A stretch of DNA of 64,000 nucleotides from Loripinus fragilis (taxonomy: Eukaryota > Mollusca > Bivalvia > Lucinida > Lucinidae): contig OZ026530.1 of NCBI GenBank assembly GCA_964019695.1, positions 26,796,108 through 26,860,107 on the forward strand. Direction: 5' to 3'. The notes beneath the pieces were generated by a model. That model saw nothing but the letters and a program-made list of their open reading frames with translations, did no database searches and had not been told where the DNA came from. Shown piece by piece: positions 25,601 to 31,875 of this stretch; the stretch's first letter is position 1; every line of letters starts with the position of its first letter. The position numbers and the translations under genes are program-made.

Positions 25601-28600
25601 AAATGCAGAAATTGAGATTTTTAAAAAAAAAAATTAAAAGCTGTCATATGTAAAATATCAAGTGTGTGGTGCTTTTCAAGTCGGCTAGACGGTTTTGTAA
25701 TCACCAAAACTTCAATTCACTAAAATCTGCTCTCAAAACACTTAATTTATTTAAAAAGTTGATTTTTGCATTTTTGAACCCAAAACTGTGTTGTGATAGA
25801 AAACTTTTCTAAAGCACCGCTGAACTTTAGTCCATTAGAATGCAAATGTTTTGGCCAAATACATTTCAATATCATTAGGGCTTAGTCAGAAAAAATGAAA
25901 TTGAAAAGTGGCCACTTAGAACTTTGGTTCAGTGTATATTAGTTCTTGCTACAATTACCCTTAAAGAGCTGGATCTGAGTCTGTTTTATCAAGGTGATCA
26001 TTCCAGCTTTAGAGCTTGTTACATTGCAGTAGCTGGACTAGTTCTTTCACACCAACTTGCCAAAATATATGGGCCTCATCTCAAGAAAACCTGTGGTTGG
26101 TATTTAGAGACTAGCTAAAAAATAGAAATTTGGCTTGTATCAAGTTAAGATATGATACTTTACATAAGCAAACACCAAAGGCACTGATCAGGCTGCGCAG
26201 ATGCACAGGCTGGTCTGTGCCATTATTGTTTGCAAACTCCAGAGACAGGTTTTTTCACGTCGAGGATCGTATGAGATAGGTGTTTGTTTTATTTGATTCT
26301 TATGTCCCAGTCAACATTATTTAGGGATGAGTCTTCCTGGGTTGAACCAGTACTAAGCAGCGGATAAATTGTCTTGTTCAAGGACACAACATAGTGACTC
26401 TGCTGACAGTAAGGCTCGAACTAGCAACCCAGCGATCATCAGTCTAATGCTCTACCAACTGAGCCATTGTGCTCCATGAAAGATGGGTGTTGTGTAGTAA
26501 CATCAGTATTTCTGATAACATTCGCAAATAGTTCTTGTGGATTTGGCTTTTAGTTTTGCTGGAATTTGGGTTAAGGTTATATTTTGGGAATTATGTTCCT
26601 AATTTTTCCTTTCTTCCTACAGGAGTTGCTACATTTAGAAGAGAGATTAGGAAATGTGAATCAGGGAGCCAGCCAGGACACAATAGAACAGAACACGTTA
26701 CCTCATAAATACAAAAAAGTGAGTGCCAATTGGGACACAATAGAACAGAACACTTTACCACATTAAAGCAGTAGTTGTTTGTGTCTTGAAGAGAGTTTTG
26801 GTATGAAAACTCATACGGCAAATAAAAGAAAGGAAGCAGTAAGTTCATAGTGAAAGGGTGTTAACTGAGTACCAGTTAATCACGTTGGTTCTGCCCAAGA
26901 TTATTGCTCTCAGCTTTACTGGAAGTCTCACATGCTTTGTCTCAACATGACTATAGATATGGTACAGTAACATCAAAGCAAACAGCACATTTTAAAGTGA
27001 GTCTTAATATAAAGATGGAGCCTTACATTTGGTTATAATTTTCTAGGACAACATAAGTCTTTGGCAGAAATAAATATCTTCAGATATTCTATGACCGTAA
27101 TTACCAGTCATGATTGATAACCACTCTCTCTAATTTCTGTATGCTTTAGCATTGTGACAAACAATCTGTCAATTTTTCTTATTATGAAAATTTTCAAATT
27201 TACTTATAGAAGTTATAGTGGTGGATTTGAATTGTATTGTAAGAACTTTGTATTGTAGATCAAGAGAGTGGCAGTTGCTAGTAAATTGTATTGTATTGTA
27301 AGAACTTTGTATTGTAGATCAAGAGAGTGGCAGTTGCTAGTAATTGTATTGTATTGTAAGAACTTTGTATTGTAGATCAAGAGAGTGGCAGTTGCTAGTA
27401 ATTGTATTGTATTGTAAGAACTTTGTATTGTAGATCAAGAGAGTGGCAGCTGCTAGTAATTGTATTGTATTGTAAGAACTTTGTATTGTAGATCAAGAGA
27501 GTGGCAGTTGCTAGTAAATTGTATTGTATTGTAAGAACTTTGTATTGTAGATCAAGAGAGTGGCAGTTGCTAGTAAATTGTTTTGTATTTGTATTGTAAG
27601 AACTTTGTGCTTTAGATCGAGAGAGTGGCAGAAGTTGATAGTAAATGATATTGTATGTGTATTGTATGACATTTGTATTATAGATTAAGAGAGTGGCAGA
27701 TGATGAGGCTGAAGAAGTGGACAAGTGTACAATCTGTTTGAGTGAGTTTGAAGACGGGGAAGATGTCAGGTATGTTCTTGTTCATCATTCTTTCTTTAAC
27801 TATCAGTAGGGAGCGCAGTGGCTCAGTGGTAGAGTGCTTTACACGAGACCGAGGGGCTGCGGGTTCGAGCCTCACCGGCGACACTGTGGTGTGTCCTTGA
27901 GCAAGACACATTAATCCTAGCTTAGAACTGGTTCAACCCAGGGAGACCTGTCTCTTTATAACCGAAAGATTGTTGATGGGACATAAAGAATCAAATCAAA
28001 CAAACAAAAAACAACAATCAGTAATGAAGTTACTTAAGTGAGCCATCAGTTCACCTTTCCAAAACCCACACATACTTTGCAAACATCTACCAGAGGAAAA
28101 AACAATATCAACGACCACTAGCTCAATTATGAAATATTTATTTGGGTTATATACTTTGAAAACAGTTTTGACCCAGATCAGGCCTGATGTGGATCCAAAC
28201 TGTTTCACACTCAGATGGTGGTGTACCTTGGAATTTTTCGAAAAAGATGATTTTGAAAAGTATCCACAGATGACAAAAAGCACGAAAAAATAACCCAGAG
28301 TTAAAGAGTTAAATTCACATCCTGTAAGGTAAACACATGGGTGAAAGTTTTCAGGATTTCCATGGAAAGTCAGCCTCAAAATGCTGAATTAAGGAGACTA
28401 TTATAGCTTCTCTTATTAGTTTTCAGATTATCTAAACACAATTAATCATTTTATCTTTAAATGATCCATTTTTGTAGACATCCTGCAAGTTTTAAAATTT
28501 GAATTTCTAAAGTTCAGGATTTTGGAAATTTTGAACTTTCACCCATGTAAACATCAAATTAATTCTGGGAGATTGAACATGTGGGATTTTTTATGTGAGA

Positions 28601-30269
28601 CTATTATGTTACATCCTAACACATTGTTGTATTGGTCAGTTATACACTATCAGGTGACTTTTAAGTGACATTCTGGCGTGGTTCAGAAATATCTATTATC
28701 TGAAAAGGAAATCCCCTTGAAATAGGACAAACCTGCAAAACTTGAAAACAACAGTCAGGGTTTATTTGAGTCTGTATATGAGAGTTATTGGAAATGAGCA
28801 ACACCATCACACCCCGTAACACCAGCTAAAGCTGCATTCTGCCAGAATCAAATGTTCCAGAAAGCCCAGAAGATGAAAACAATATCAACACTATATTGAT
28901 GGTTAGGTGGGTGTTCTGCTGACTCCACACAACACAATGACAGCTACTGCAATCTCCAAATTGACTGACAAACAGATCCTCTGAAAATGGGAATAAACCC
29001 TCAAAACTTTGAAGCTGAAACCTTAGTTGAATTGAGTTTGTTCATGAGAGTCTATCAATATCAGCTATTTGCAACAAGATATGTCTTAGCCTTTTACTCG
29101 ATAATAACGCCTTTTGACGCCTTTGAAATATCATGTATTTGAAAATATTATGTAAAATGGAGCATTTTACATAATATTTTCAAAAGTATTCAAAACTTTA
29201 CTTTAATTTTTTCAATTTTGTCTAAAATAGAAATGATGCCATGATCTAAAAATAGCCAATGAAGTTAAGGGTGAACCAAATTACTTTGGCAGTTTCAAGC
29301 ATTCTTGAAAATCCTGGCCTGGTGTAATTGAAATTTATTTCTCTTATTTCTCATTAAGAGGCTCTTTTAAGCACCAAAACCTACACCAAAACTGACAGAT
29401 AAGAAATAACTATACAGTTTGAAGGCAGGAATGCTGTACCCCCCTCCCCCCCCCCCCCCACGCACACACACACTGGGGAGTGTCTTCAATATGAGACAAA
29501 AAGTAGGTAGAGCTTAATCACTATCTGATTATATTCGACCAATGGCTGGCTCTGAGAGCTTGCTTAGGCTGATAAACAGCATGGTCACTAAGCCGATAAG
29601 ACCTGTCAACTATAATTCAGGTATTTGCCAGTAGAGATAAGCTCCTGTAGATGTTCACAGCTTGACTGCAATGAAAAAAGTGTTAAAAGAGAAGCTTATT
29701 CTGCATTATATACCCCACTCCTGCCTTTTAGCTCGAACATTATGCTTATCTGGTCTTATGAAATTCGGATAGAGCCAGTTTAGTTTATATATGCAATATA
29801 GGCAGTGAAGAATAATGAGAGTGTCAAGTTGTATCATGACACCTACAGTGCAGTCCATTTAAAACACCCCTTGTTATAACCCAGATTTGAATACAACATG
29901 GTCATGTTGTGGCTATTATATTTTTTTACTAAGGAATTTTACAAAAGAATTATAGGCAAAATGGTCATTTTCCCATACTTAGGGAAATGACCATTCCTTT
30001 GTGAAATTGTCCCTTTTTAATACAATAAAACATGATCGATTCCTTTGGAACCCAAATAAAGCATTTTAAAGGGACTGTACTGTACTGCAAGTATACCAAG
30101 TCTGCAATCATTGTGTTGATATATTTTCAGGAGACTACCATGTATGCATTTGTTCCACATAGTTTGTGTTGACCAATGGCTTACTACTAACAAGAAGTGT
30201 CCCATCTGTAGGGTAGACATTGAAGCAGGCTCGAAGGATCATGCCGCTAATAACTTCTCCGAATGTTAG
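4444..30269 (+). CDS. RNF111: Arkadia/RNF111-type RING-H2 E3 ubiquitin ligase, C-terminal 536 residues, ten exons
   Basis: The spliced product joins 4444-4834, 12201-12360, 13090-13185, 15548-15825, 17344-17453, 20411-20537, 23596-23724, 26623-26718, 27684-27769 and 30131-30269. All introns start GT and end AG, and every phase matches. Numbering from the first complete codon, it holds a SUMO-interacting motif VVVDL (14-18) followed by acidic residues, a His/Pro-rich region (about 131-390), the block [14 protein letters not shown] (427-440) with PHKYKK (457-462), and RING-H2 ligands C477, C480, C495, H497, H500, C503, C514, C517. The order and the pre-RING block match vertebrate RNF111. That family is nuclear and boosts TGF-beta/SMAD signalling by ubiquitinating SKI/SnoN and SMAD7; it also acts as a SUMO-targeted ligase. 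The N-terminus is not seen in the window. The pairing with RNF111 rather than another RING-H2 protein rests on the pre-RING block and is strong. Confidence 0.93.
4751..6386 (+). repeat. 110-bp tandem array duplicating an RNF111 exon end and its splice donor (about 15 copies)
   Basis: The first unit is the last 84 bases of exon 4444-4834 plus 26 intron bases; later units start at 4861, 4971, 5081 and every 110 bases to 6291. Each of the 15 units keeps tagg|gtaagt unchanged, although other sites vary (cagacattct/cagatattct, gccaat/gttaat, catcatc/catcgtc). The period is not a multiple of three, and each unit puts a TAA soon after the donor, so the array is not coding beyond the first unit. Confidence 0.97.
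6387..6683. other. intron, no feature seen
   Basis: Unique-looking AT-rich intron sequence between the 110-bp array and the repeats at 6684. Confidence 0.6.
6684..6795. repeat. dispersed repeat opening AGTGTTTCCCC
   Basis: Opens agtgtttcccctagctag and carries accatgcccttttt blocks, the inverse of the end seen at 556. With 7525-7617 it may bound one older element interrupted by the SINE at 6931. Confidence 0.5.
6931..7130 (+). mobile_element. tRNA-derived SINE, family 1
   Basis: A tRNA-like head opens gggagcgcagtggctcagtg (A box) with a B box gggttcgagcc. A body follows (ccttgagcaagaaacatttatcc, tagtactggttcaaccc) and a tail gattgttgatgggacgtaa ending in (caaa)n. Related copies are at 22091, 27809 (+), and 49055, 26281, 16137 (-). 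Confidence 0.9.
7131..8640. other. intron sequence with repeat fragments
   Basis: No exon seen. It includes the repeat piece 7525-7617, whose end matches the end at 556, and AT-rich unique sequence. Confidence 0.5.
8803..11036. mobile_element. hAT-type DNA transposon, non-autonomous, 2.2 kb
   Basis: Ends CAGAGTTGGGGTAATTA and, inverted, CAGACTTGGGGTCAATTAC. Both sides are flanked by the same 8-bp duplication ATGTAGAT (8795-8802 and 11037-11044), the hAT signature. Subterminal regions (8810-8990 and 10870-11030) are packed with taattac/gtaatta repeats. No transposase frame was seen. A (GTAA)n run at about 9280-9308 and a palindromic MITE at 10160-10325 lie inside it. Confidence 0.88.
10160..10325. 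mobile_element. palindromic MITE, family H
   Basis: Core hairpin ggtgctcaaaagaacc / ggttcttttgagtacc around tctcattgaga, flanked by atcaatttaaacatgtg and caacatatg; the ends are ttgtgataattttcttaccc and cgcactttt. It is nested in the hAT element at 8803-11036. Confidence 0.85.
11099..11396 (-). CDS. exon-like open frame inside the inverted-arm element, unknown product
   Basis: From an ATG at 11396 the - strand is open for 99 codons ([17 protein letters not shown] ... [12 protein letters not shown]) up to a consensus donor at 11098 (AT|GTAAGTATC). The middle is Thr/Ser/Pro-rich. I do not recognise it. It lies in the loop between the 140-bp arms and could be a first exon carried by the element. 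The same frame continues a little into the hAT element, showing that the end beyond 11099 is fortuitous. Confidence 0.3.
12201..12360 (+). CDS. RNF111: RNF111 His-rich exon A
   Basis: Acceptor ctattttcag, donor gtaagt. It starts in phase 0 and ends with one base over. It encodes residues 131-183, rich in His and Pro (for example [18 protein letters not shown]), the composition expected of the middle of RNF111. A different frame is also open across it, but only this frame connects in phase to both neighbours. Confidence 0.86.
12485..12545. repeat. truncated family H palindromic MITE
   Basis: Half of the core only: attcactgagacggttattttgag with a remnant of the right flank. Confidence 0.55.
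12816..13053 (+). mobile_element. MITE-like element, family P
   Basis: Ends ccctttgtatactgg and, inverted, ccatttgtatactaat. A central perfect-arm foldback reads cagtgtagacccttatgaaa / tttcataagggtctacactg around tgccgaacagtgtggca. Other copies: 3715-3990, 21190-21370 (partial), 32892-33127, 35742-35994, 39685-39775 (tail only). Confidence 0.8.
13090..13185 (+). CDS. RNF111: RNF111 His/Gly-rich exon B
   Basis: Acceptor ttattttag, donor gtaaga. It starts and ends in phase 1, so it is symmetric and could be skipped without a frameshift. It encodes [13 protein letters not shown] followed by a Ser/Pro-rich tail. The exon begins 36 bases after the end of a MITE-like element (12816-13053). Confidence 0.83.
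13294..13645. mobile_element. MITE-like element with CCTTGAAAAGT subrepeats
   Basis: Opens cagggttcgcacaggcttg and repeats ccttgaaaag(t)acttgaa; the far end has the inverted form ccttgaatttttcacaaacttgcctg. Start CAGGGTTCGCA is typical of hAT-derived MITEs. It carries the 62-bp perfect palindrome. Confidence 0.6.
13464..13525. repeat. perfect 62-bp palindrome
   Basis: Two 31-base arms, the first starting aaaattgtggtgccttt, are exact reverse complements with no spacer (centre gcatatgc). It lies in an RNF111 intron and would fold into a hairpin in the transcript. Confidence 0.97.
14180..14270. repeat. truncated family H palindromic MITE
   Basis: Contains ttttcttacccatcagtttt, aaaatgtgttttgggt and agaaccgtctcattga; the right half is lost. 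Confidence 0.65.
14395..14835. repeat. degenerate tandem repeat, period about 150 bp, three copies
   Basis: Repeats ttctgtacctctggatcaaa, ttggcttgatgacttgataatg, gaagctttatgctttgccatg. Similar protein-free degenerate repeats are frequent in molluscan DNA. Confidence 0.65.
15050..15238. mobile_element. MITE family C, 5'-truncated
   Basis: Contains the inner palindrome ttaaaatgccaacaattg / caattgttggcattttaa and the right terminal repeat gagttgagcatgaaaaaagt. Full copies lie at 31451-31698 and 39264-39508. Confidence 0.8.
15548..15825 (+). CDS. RNF111: RNF111 His/Pro-rich exon C
   Basis: Acceptor gtttatttcag, donor gtaggt. It starts in phase 1 and ends in phase 0. It encodes residues 216-308: a His/Pro tract ([20 protein letters not shown]) followed by the less biased [18 protein letters not shown]. 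It is the longest of the middle exons. The His/Pro tract probably forms a disordered scaffold, as in the vertebrate protein. Confidence 0.88.
15919..16075. mobile_element. MITE family D, 3'-truncated
   Basis: Opens gagccacgccatgtgatttcc and follows the left two thirds of the copies at 20583, 23738 and 34806. Confidence 0.75.
16137..16325 (-). mobile_element. tRNA-derived SINE family 1, degenerate
   Basis: Read on the - strand it has the same body (tagtactggttcaaccca) and tail (gttgactggg ... gaatcaaatcaaacaaac) as the copy at 6931, with a worn tRNA-like head. Confidence 0.7.
16617..16648 (+). repeat. poly-C run, 32 bases
   Basis: An uninterrupted run of C, so poly-G on the other strand. It can form i-motif or G-quadruplex structures and is prone to assembly length error. 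Confidence 0.95.
17344..17453 (+). CDS. RNF111: RNF111 Pro-rich exon D
   Basis: Acceptor gtggtgtttcag. It encodes [20 protein letters not shown] and then [16 protein letters not shown], ending with two bases over at cagag|gtaaga. From 17371 onward the exon is the first unit of a 100-bp tandem array that repeats its last 83 bases, its donor and 17 intron bases. Reading past the first donor reaches a TAG within the next unit, so the first donor is the productive one. Confidence 0.86.
17371..18970 (+). repeat. 100-bp tandem array duplicating an RNF111 exon end and its splice donor (16 copies)
   Basis: Units begin cagcctagtataccccaccc at 17371, 17471 and every 100 bases to 18871. Each holds the last 83 bases of exon 17344-17453 and gtaagaaatagtgatat. 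Fifteen of sixteen units keep GTAAG after the exon end; the unit near 18151 reads gttag. Two units read acg|gtaag-type variants (gacgtaagaa). The period shifts the frame and each unit introduces a stop, so it is non-coding after the first unit. Confidence 0.97.
19001..19812. mobile_element. MITE family T, split by a later insertion
   Basis: Left piece ttaactctttccttgcttgt ... gtcgtctgctgataac and right piece agaatttttgaaa ... tcagcagatgaca match an intact copy at 36028-36240. Other partial copies: 9836-9900 and 28140-28315. Confidence 0.8.
19099..19755. mobile_element. TTAA-flanked element (piggyBac-like MITE), nested
   Basis: Ends TTAACACTTTGCTGCCAA and, inverted, TTAACACTTTCGCTGCCAA, with TTAA at both sides. 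The host MITE reads gtgttcc|ttaa|agaattt once the insert is taken out, matching the intact relative at 36 kb. No transposase frame. Confidence 0.85.
20411..20537 (+). CDS. RNF111: RNF111 His-rich exon E
   Basis: Acceptor gtgtatttcag, donor gtaggt; it starts in phase 2 and ends in phase 0. It encodes [20 protein letters not shown], then [23 protein letters not shown]. The His cluster followed by a Pro/Leu-rich stretch resembles the region just upstream of the conserved C-terminal block in RNF111. A MITE begins 46 bases after the donor (20583-20819). Confidence 0.87.
20583..20819. mobile_element. MITE family D
   Basis: Terminal inverted repeats gagctgtgacatgtgatttcc / ggaaatcccatgtcaaggctc, about 31 bases, with caacaatgtgg inside. 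Starts 46 bases downstream of an RNF111 donor. Confidence 0.85.
20843..21130 (+). mobile_element. tRNA-derived SINE, family 2
   Basis: Head ggccctgtagtgcaatcggta (A-box region) and cataagtcgatcctgg (B-box region), then gagattgatcatgaaatac, gaagggttggtgtcagttacaag, and tgactgggtaagtaaaac near the tail. It is worn; a better copy lies on the - strand at 21497-21826. Confidence 0.7.
21190..21370. repeat. partial family P MITE
   Basis: Shares agcaaacagtgcagatcctgatgaaatgc and tgggtcttcactgtttgcc with copies at 32892 and 35742. Confidence 0.6.
21497..21826 (-). mobile_element. tRNA-derived SINE, family 2
   Basis: On the - strand: head gccgggccgcgtagcgcagtc (A box), gagttcgatcccggtcc (B box), then the body shared with 20843-21130 and a tail ggacgtaaagcaataaaac-like with (caaa)n. 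A tRNA gene is unlikely, as the head lacks a closed acceptor stem. Confidence 0.82.
22091..22292 (+). mobile_element. tRNA-derived SINE, family 1
   Basis: gggagcgcacagtggctcagt, B box gggttcgagcc, body ttagtactggttcaatcc, tail gttgttgatggtacgtaaag and caaacaaa. Confidence 0.9.
22850..22990. mobile_element. palindromic MITE, family H
   Basis: Core gtactcaaaagaactgtctca / tgagacggttcttttgagca with atatatgttgtg and caaaatatatgtt flanks. Confidence 0.88.
22993..23164. repeat. long hairpin, about 58-bp arms plus inner stem
   Basis: Left arm gaaatagatcagctccag ... tttggaggtca and right arm tgaccgacaaacag ... gagctgatctatttc are inverted with few mismatches. The central 56 bases pair again (gaagatcaaatcac / gtgatttatcttc). 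The whole 172 bases can fold into one stem in the RNF111 pre-mRNA. Confidence 0.9.
23165..23520. other. intron, possible outer element of the hairpin
   Basis: cgattctaacacgcaataaac near 23164 and gtgtgttagaattac at 23437 are loosely inverted, so the hairpin may be part of a larger unit. No exon seen. Confidence 0.35.
23596..23724 (+). CDS. RNF111: RNF111 pre-RING exon F
   Basis: Acceptor gtgtttgcag, donor gtaaag, phase 0 at both ends. It encodes 43 residues (388-430): [20 protein letters not shown], then [23 protein letters not shown]. The PTYE end runs into [10 protein letters not shown] in the next exon, a junction typical of RNF111 and its RNF165/Arkadia-like relatives. A MITE starts 13 bases past the donor. 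Confidence 0.92.
23738..23974. mobile_element. MITE family D
   Basis: Ends gagccgtgacatgtgatctcc / gaaatctggtgccgtggctc. It lies 13 bases after the donor of exon 23596-23724. Confidence 0.85.
23975..26066. other. AT-rich intron, no exon seen
   Basis: About 2.1 kb of low-GC sequence with a short direct duplication near 24204-24243 (cttagaagttaatgtagta twice). The open frame at 25924-26118 runs into a MITE and has no coding character. Confidence 0.6.
26068..26272. mobile_element. MITE family E
   Basis: Opens tatgggcctcatctcaagaaaacctgt; closes agacaggttttttcacgtcgagg, its inverse. Internal gatcaggctgcgcagatgcacaggctggtctg. A second copy is at 32505-32733. Confidence 0.8.
26281..26477 (-). mobile_element. 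tRNA-derived SINE, family 1 variant
   Basis: On the - strand the head is ggagcacaatggctcagttgg with B box tagttcgagcc and a different anticodon-loop region from other copies (gactgatgatcg). Body and tail match family 1. Confidence 0.82.
26623..26718 (+). CDS. RNF111: RNF111 exon G, conserved block before the RING
   Basis: Acceptor ttcttcctacag, donor gtgagt, phase 0 at both ends, so symmetric. It encodes [18 protein letters not shown], then [14 protein letters not shown]. In vertebrate Arkadia, as I recall it, this block reads NRGA and TIER and is needed for substrate and SMAD contact; here both arginines are glutamine (Q444, Q453). The last 42 bases, the donor and 13 intron bases are duplicated once at 26734-26765 (period 57). 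Confidence 0.93.
26677..26765 (+). repeat. 57-bp duplication across an RNF111 donor
   Basis: gacacaatagaacagaacac at 26677 recurs at 26734, followed by tttaccacatt in place of gttacctcat. The duplicate starts 15 bases into the intron and is cut before the second donor, so only one gtgagt exists. Confidence 0.92.
27230..27683 (+). repeat. 58-60-bp tandem array duplicating the RING exon acceptor (7 copies)
   Basis: Each unit reads attgtattgtaagaactttg, tattgtag|atcaagagagtggcag, ttgctagta. The true junction is tgtattatag|attaagagagtggcag at 27684, so the units copy the 3' splice site and the first 16 exon bases. Copies begin near 27240, 27300, 27359, 27418, 27477, 27537 and 27597; the last is most diverged. 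Each unit also contains gtaagaa, a donor-like sequence. Confidence 0.95.
27684..27769 (+). CDS. RNF111: RNF111 RING-H2 exon, first half
   Basis: Acceptor tttgtattatag, donor gtatgt; it starts in phase 0 and ends in phase 2. It encodes [20 protein letters not shown], then EFEDGEDV. C477 and C480 are the first zinc ligand pair. Seven diverged copies of the acceptor and first 16 exon bases lie immediately upstream (array at about 27230-27683). A tRNA-derived SINE begins 40 bases after the donor. Confidence 0.94.
27809..28014 (+). mobile_element. tRNA-derived SINE, family 1
   Basis: gggagcgcagtggctcagtgg, gggttcgagcc, aactggttcaaccca, gttgatgggacataaag, (caaa)n. It lies 40 bases inside the intron that splits the RING domain. 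Confidence 0.92.
28140..28315. repeat. MITE family T remnant
   Basis: aaacagttttgacccagatcagg ... ggatccaaactgtttcacactc and ccacagatgacaaaaag match 36028-36240. Ends are worn. Confidence 0.65.
28316..29845. other. intron, no exon seen
   Basis: Unique or diverged sequence. It includes a C-rich run with (CA)n near 29440-29475 and a small foldback acattattttacataa-type palindrome near 29147-29182 (aaatattatgtaaaatg / cattttacataatattt). Confidence 0.5.
29846..30085. mobile_element. MITE family M, copy 1
   Basis: Opens cagtgcagtccatttaaaac, inner cttgttataacccagattt and tataacatggtcat-like block, closes aaagggactgtactgtactg (inverse). Ends 45 bases before the terminal RING exon. Confidence 0.8.
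30131..30269 (+). CDS. RNF111: RNF111 terminal exon, second half of RING-H2 and stop
   Basis: Acceptor gatatattttcag; it starts in phase 2. It encodes [18 protein letters not shown], then [19 protein letters not shown], and ends at TAG with a short tail finishing NNFSEC. It supplies RING-H2 ligands C495, H497, H500, C503, C514 and C517; the spacing C-x2-C-x14-C-x-H-x2-H-x2-C-x10-C-x2-C is canonical. W507 is the conserved Trp of E2-binding RINGs. The exon lies between two copies of one MITE family (29846-30085 and 30307-30537), so the 3' UTR runs into the second copy. The polyadenylation site is unresolved. Confidence 0.95.
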
Positions 30270-30306
30270 CTAGAGTAATGTACCCTGGCAAGGAGAGGGA
30301 TATAAA

Positions 30307-30537
30307 CAGTGCAGTCCCCTTATAACTCACCTTGTTCTAACACGGATTCGGATATAACATGGTCATATTGTGACACCCAAATTTTTTTAAACATTTAATT
30401 TTACAAAGGAATTATAGGAAAATGACCATAAAATGTTCGATTTCCTATAATTCCTTATTAAATTGTCTCTCATGATTCACTTATAACACAGTCCATTCCT
30501 ATGGACCCCAAACATAGCTTTATAAAGGGACTGCACT
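30307..30537. mobile_element. MITE family M, copy 2 (in 3' UTR or just beyond)
   Basis: Opens cagtgcagtccccttataac and closes tataaagggactgcact. Same orientation and layout as copy 1. It begins 38 bases after the RNF111 stop codon. Confidence 0.82.
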
Positions 30538-30734
30538 TTGTTGTTGTTTGTATGGATCTGTTAGTAGTTACAATACAACCAAAAGAATGAGCCAATGAGA
30601 TTTTGATACATATTTAGTACTGTGTCAACCCAGGAAAACAGGAGATTCTCCAGACACGAGTGAAAAATGTGGACTGGAATGTAAAGCATTAACAAAAAAA
30701 AATGAAAAAAATAAAAAATAGATATGGTCAGGAG

Positions 30735-30895
30735 TTGAGATATGAGTGTTTAATTGCAAATTTTTTTTTTCAAATTTCTTATGCAAAACATATGTTGTGG
30801 GTACTCAAAAGAGCCATCTCAATGAGACAGTTCTTTAGAGCATCTAAAATGCATTTTTAAAAGATGGATAAGAAAATAATCAGTTTTACACATTA
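30735..30895. mobile_element. palindromic MITE, family H
   Basis: gtgggtactcaaaagagccatctca / tgagacagttctttagagcatc with acatatgttgtg flank. Confidence 0.8.
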
Positions 30896-31450
30896 AAAGC
30901 TCATCTGAGCATACAAGGTGTCACAATATTTGGGGTAAATAGAGTAATGTATAATAGAAAGATTTTCTGTCCAGCCTAGAACCATCCTGTTCTTATTGGC
31001 TCATAGCTACTGCCAAGCAGATATCTTGTGTCATTGGTCTGTCGTCTGTAGCTCACATGTTATGTTGAAAAACATGGATTAGATTTGATTCACATTTGGT
31101 TTAAATAATAATTACATCCTTCTATTTTCCTCAACATTACCTAAACCTGAGCAGGATAATGCTTTCCCCTGACCTTATAAACAGTCATTCTCAGGCGATC
31201 GATCCAGGGCCTGGGGTCCTCTTGTTTGTTATAAAACCCAATTGCACACAGATTGACCAAAATTAAGAGGATATATTCAGTAAGAATGCAATTTTATTCC
31301 CCTAACTATTCATTTGAAAGTTACTACCAACCTTAATGTACAAGAGATGACCCTGGGAGGGATGTTGTTTACAGAGATTTAACATTGCTTTATTTGAGTC
31401 TTACAGCATATATAGCAAGACTAACCCTTTTGATTCGAGACCCTGGTTAA
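30896..31450. other. intergenic, no feature seen
   Basis: No open frame with exon-like ends and no family recognised. Confidence 0.5.
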
Positions 31451-31698
31451 CAGGCCCTGAGGTGATAAAACTTTTTTCATGCTCAACTCAGCTGAGCACT
31501 AAATTTATCCTGCTCATAAATGTTAAAATGCCAACAATTGTTGACATTTTAACATTTATCAGCATGATAAATACAAACCCTGAGAGACTTAAAGCAAGAA
31601 TCTTCTTTATTTTTTGTTGGTATTTTTGTTTTTATGAGCAGTTGAAATTTTGTGCTCAGTTGAGCTGAGCGTGAAAAGTTTTATAATCTCGGGCCCTG
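31451..31698. mobile_element. MITE family C
   Basis: Opens caggccctgaggtgataaaac, closes gttttataatctcgggccctg; inner palindrome ttaaaatgccaacaattg / caattgttgacattttaa. Confidence 0.87.
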
Positions 31699-31875
31699 GT
31701 ACTTCGGCAAACAGTGTATAAAAAAAATATAAAGGGTTGAAGAGTTTTTATCTGATTTTTTTTCCCGCTTTCCACTAGGTTTGCTTAGTTTGGGTTGTAT
31801 ATGACTGTTTGTTGTCGTTGACATAGAGGATCTAACATTAGTCATAGGCCCATATAAGGATAGTTCGTGCACCTA

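Noticed and set aside
25924..26118. 64-codon + strand open frame
   Set aside because: It runs into a family E MITE and has no splice context.
30710..30715. AATAAA as the RNF111 poly(A) signal
   Set aside because: It lies in an A-rich SINE-like tail about 440 bases past the stop with no supporting downstream element; the true site is undetermined.
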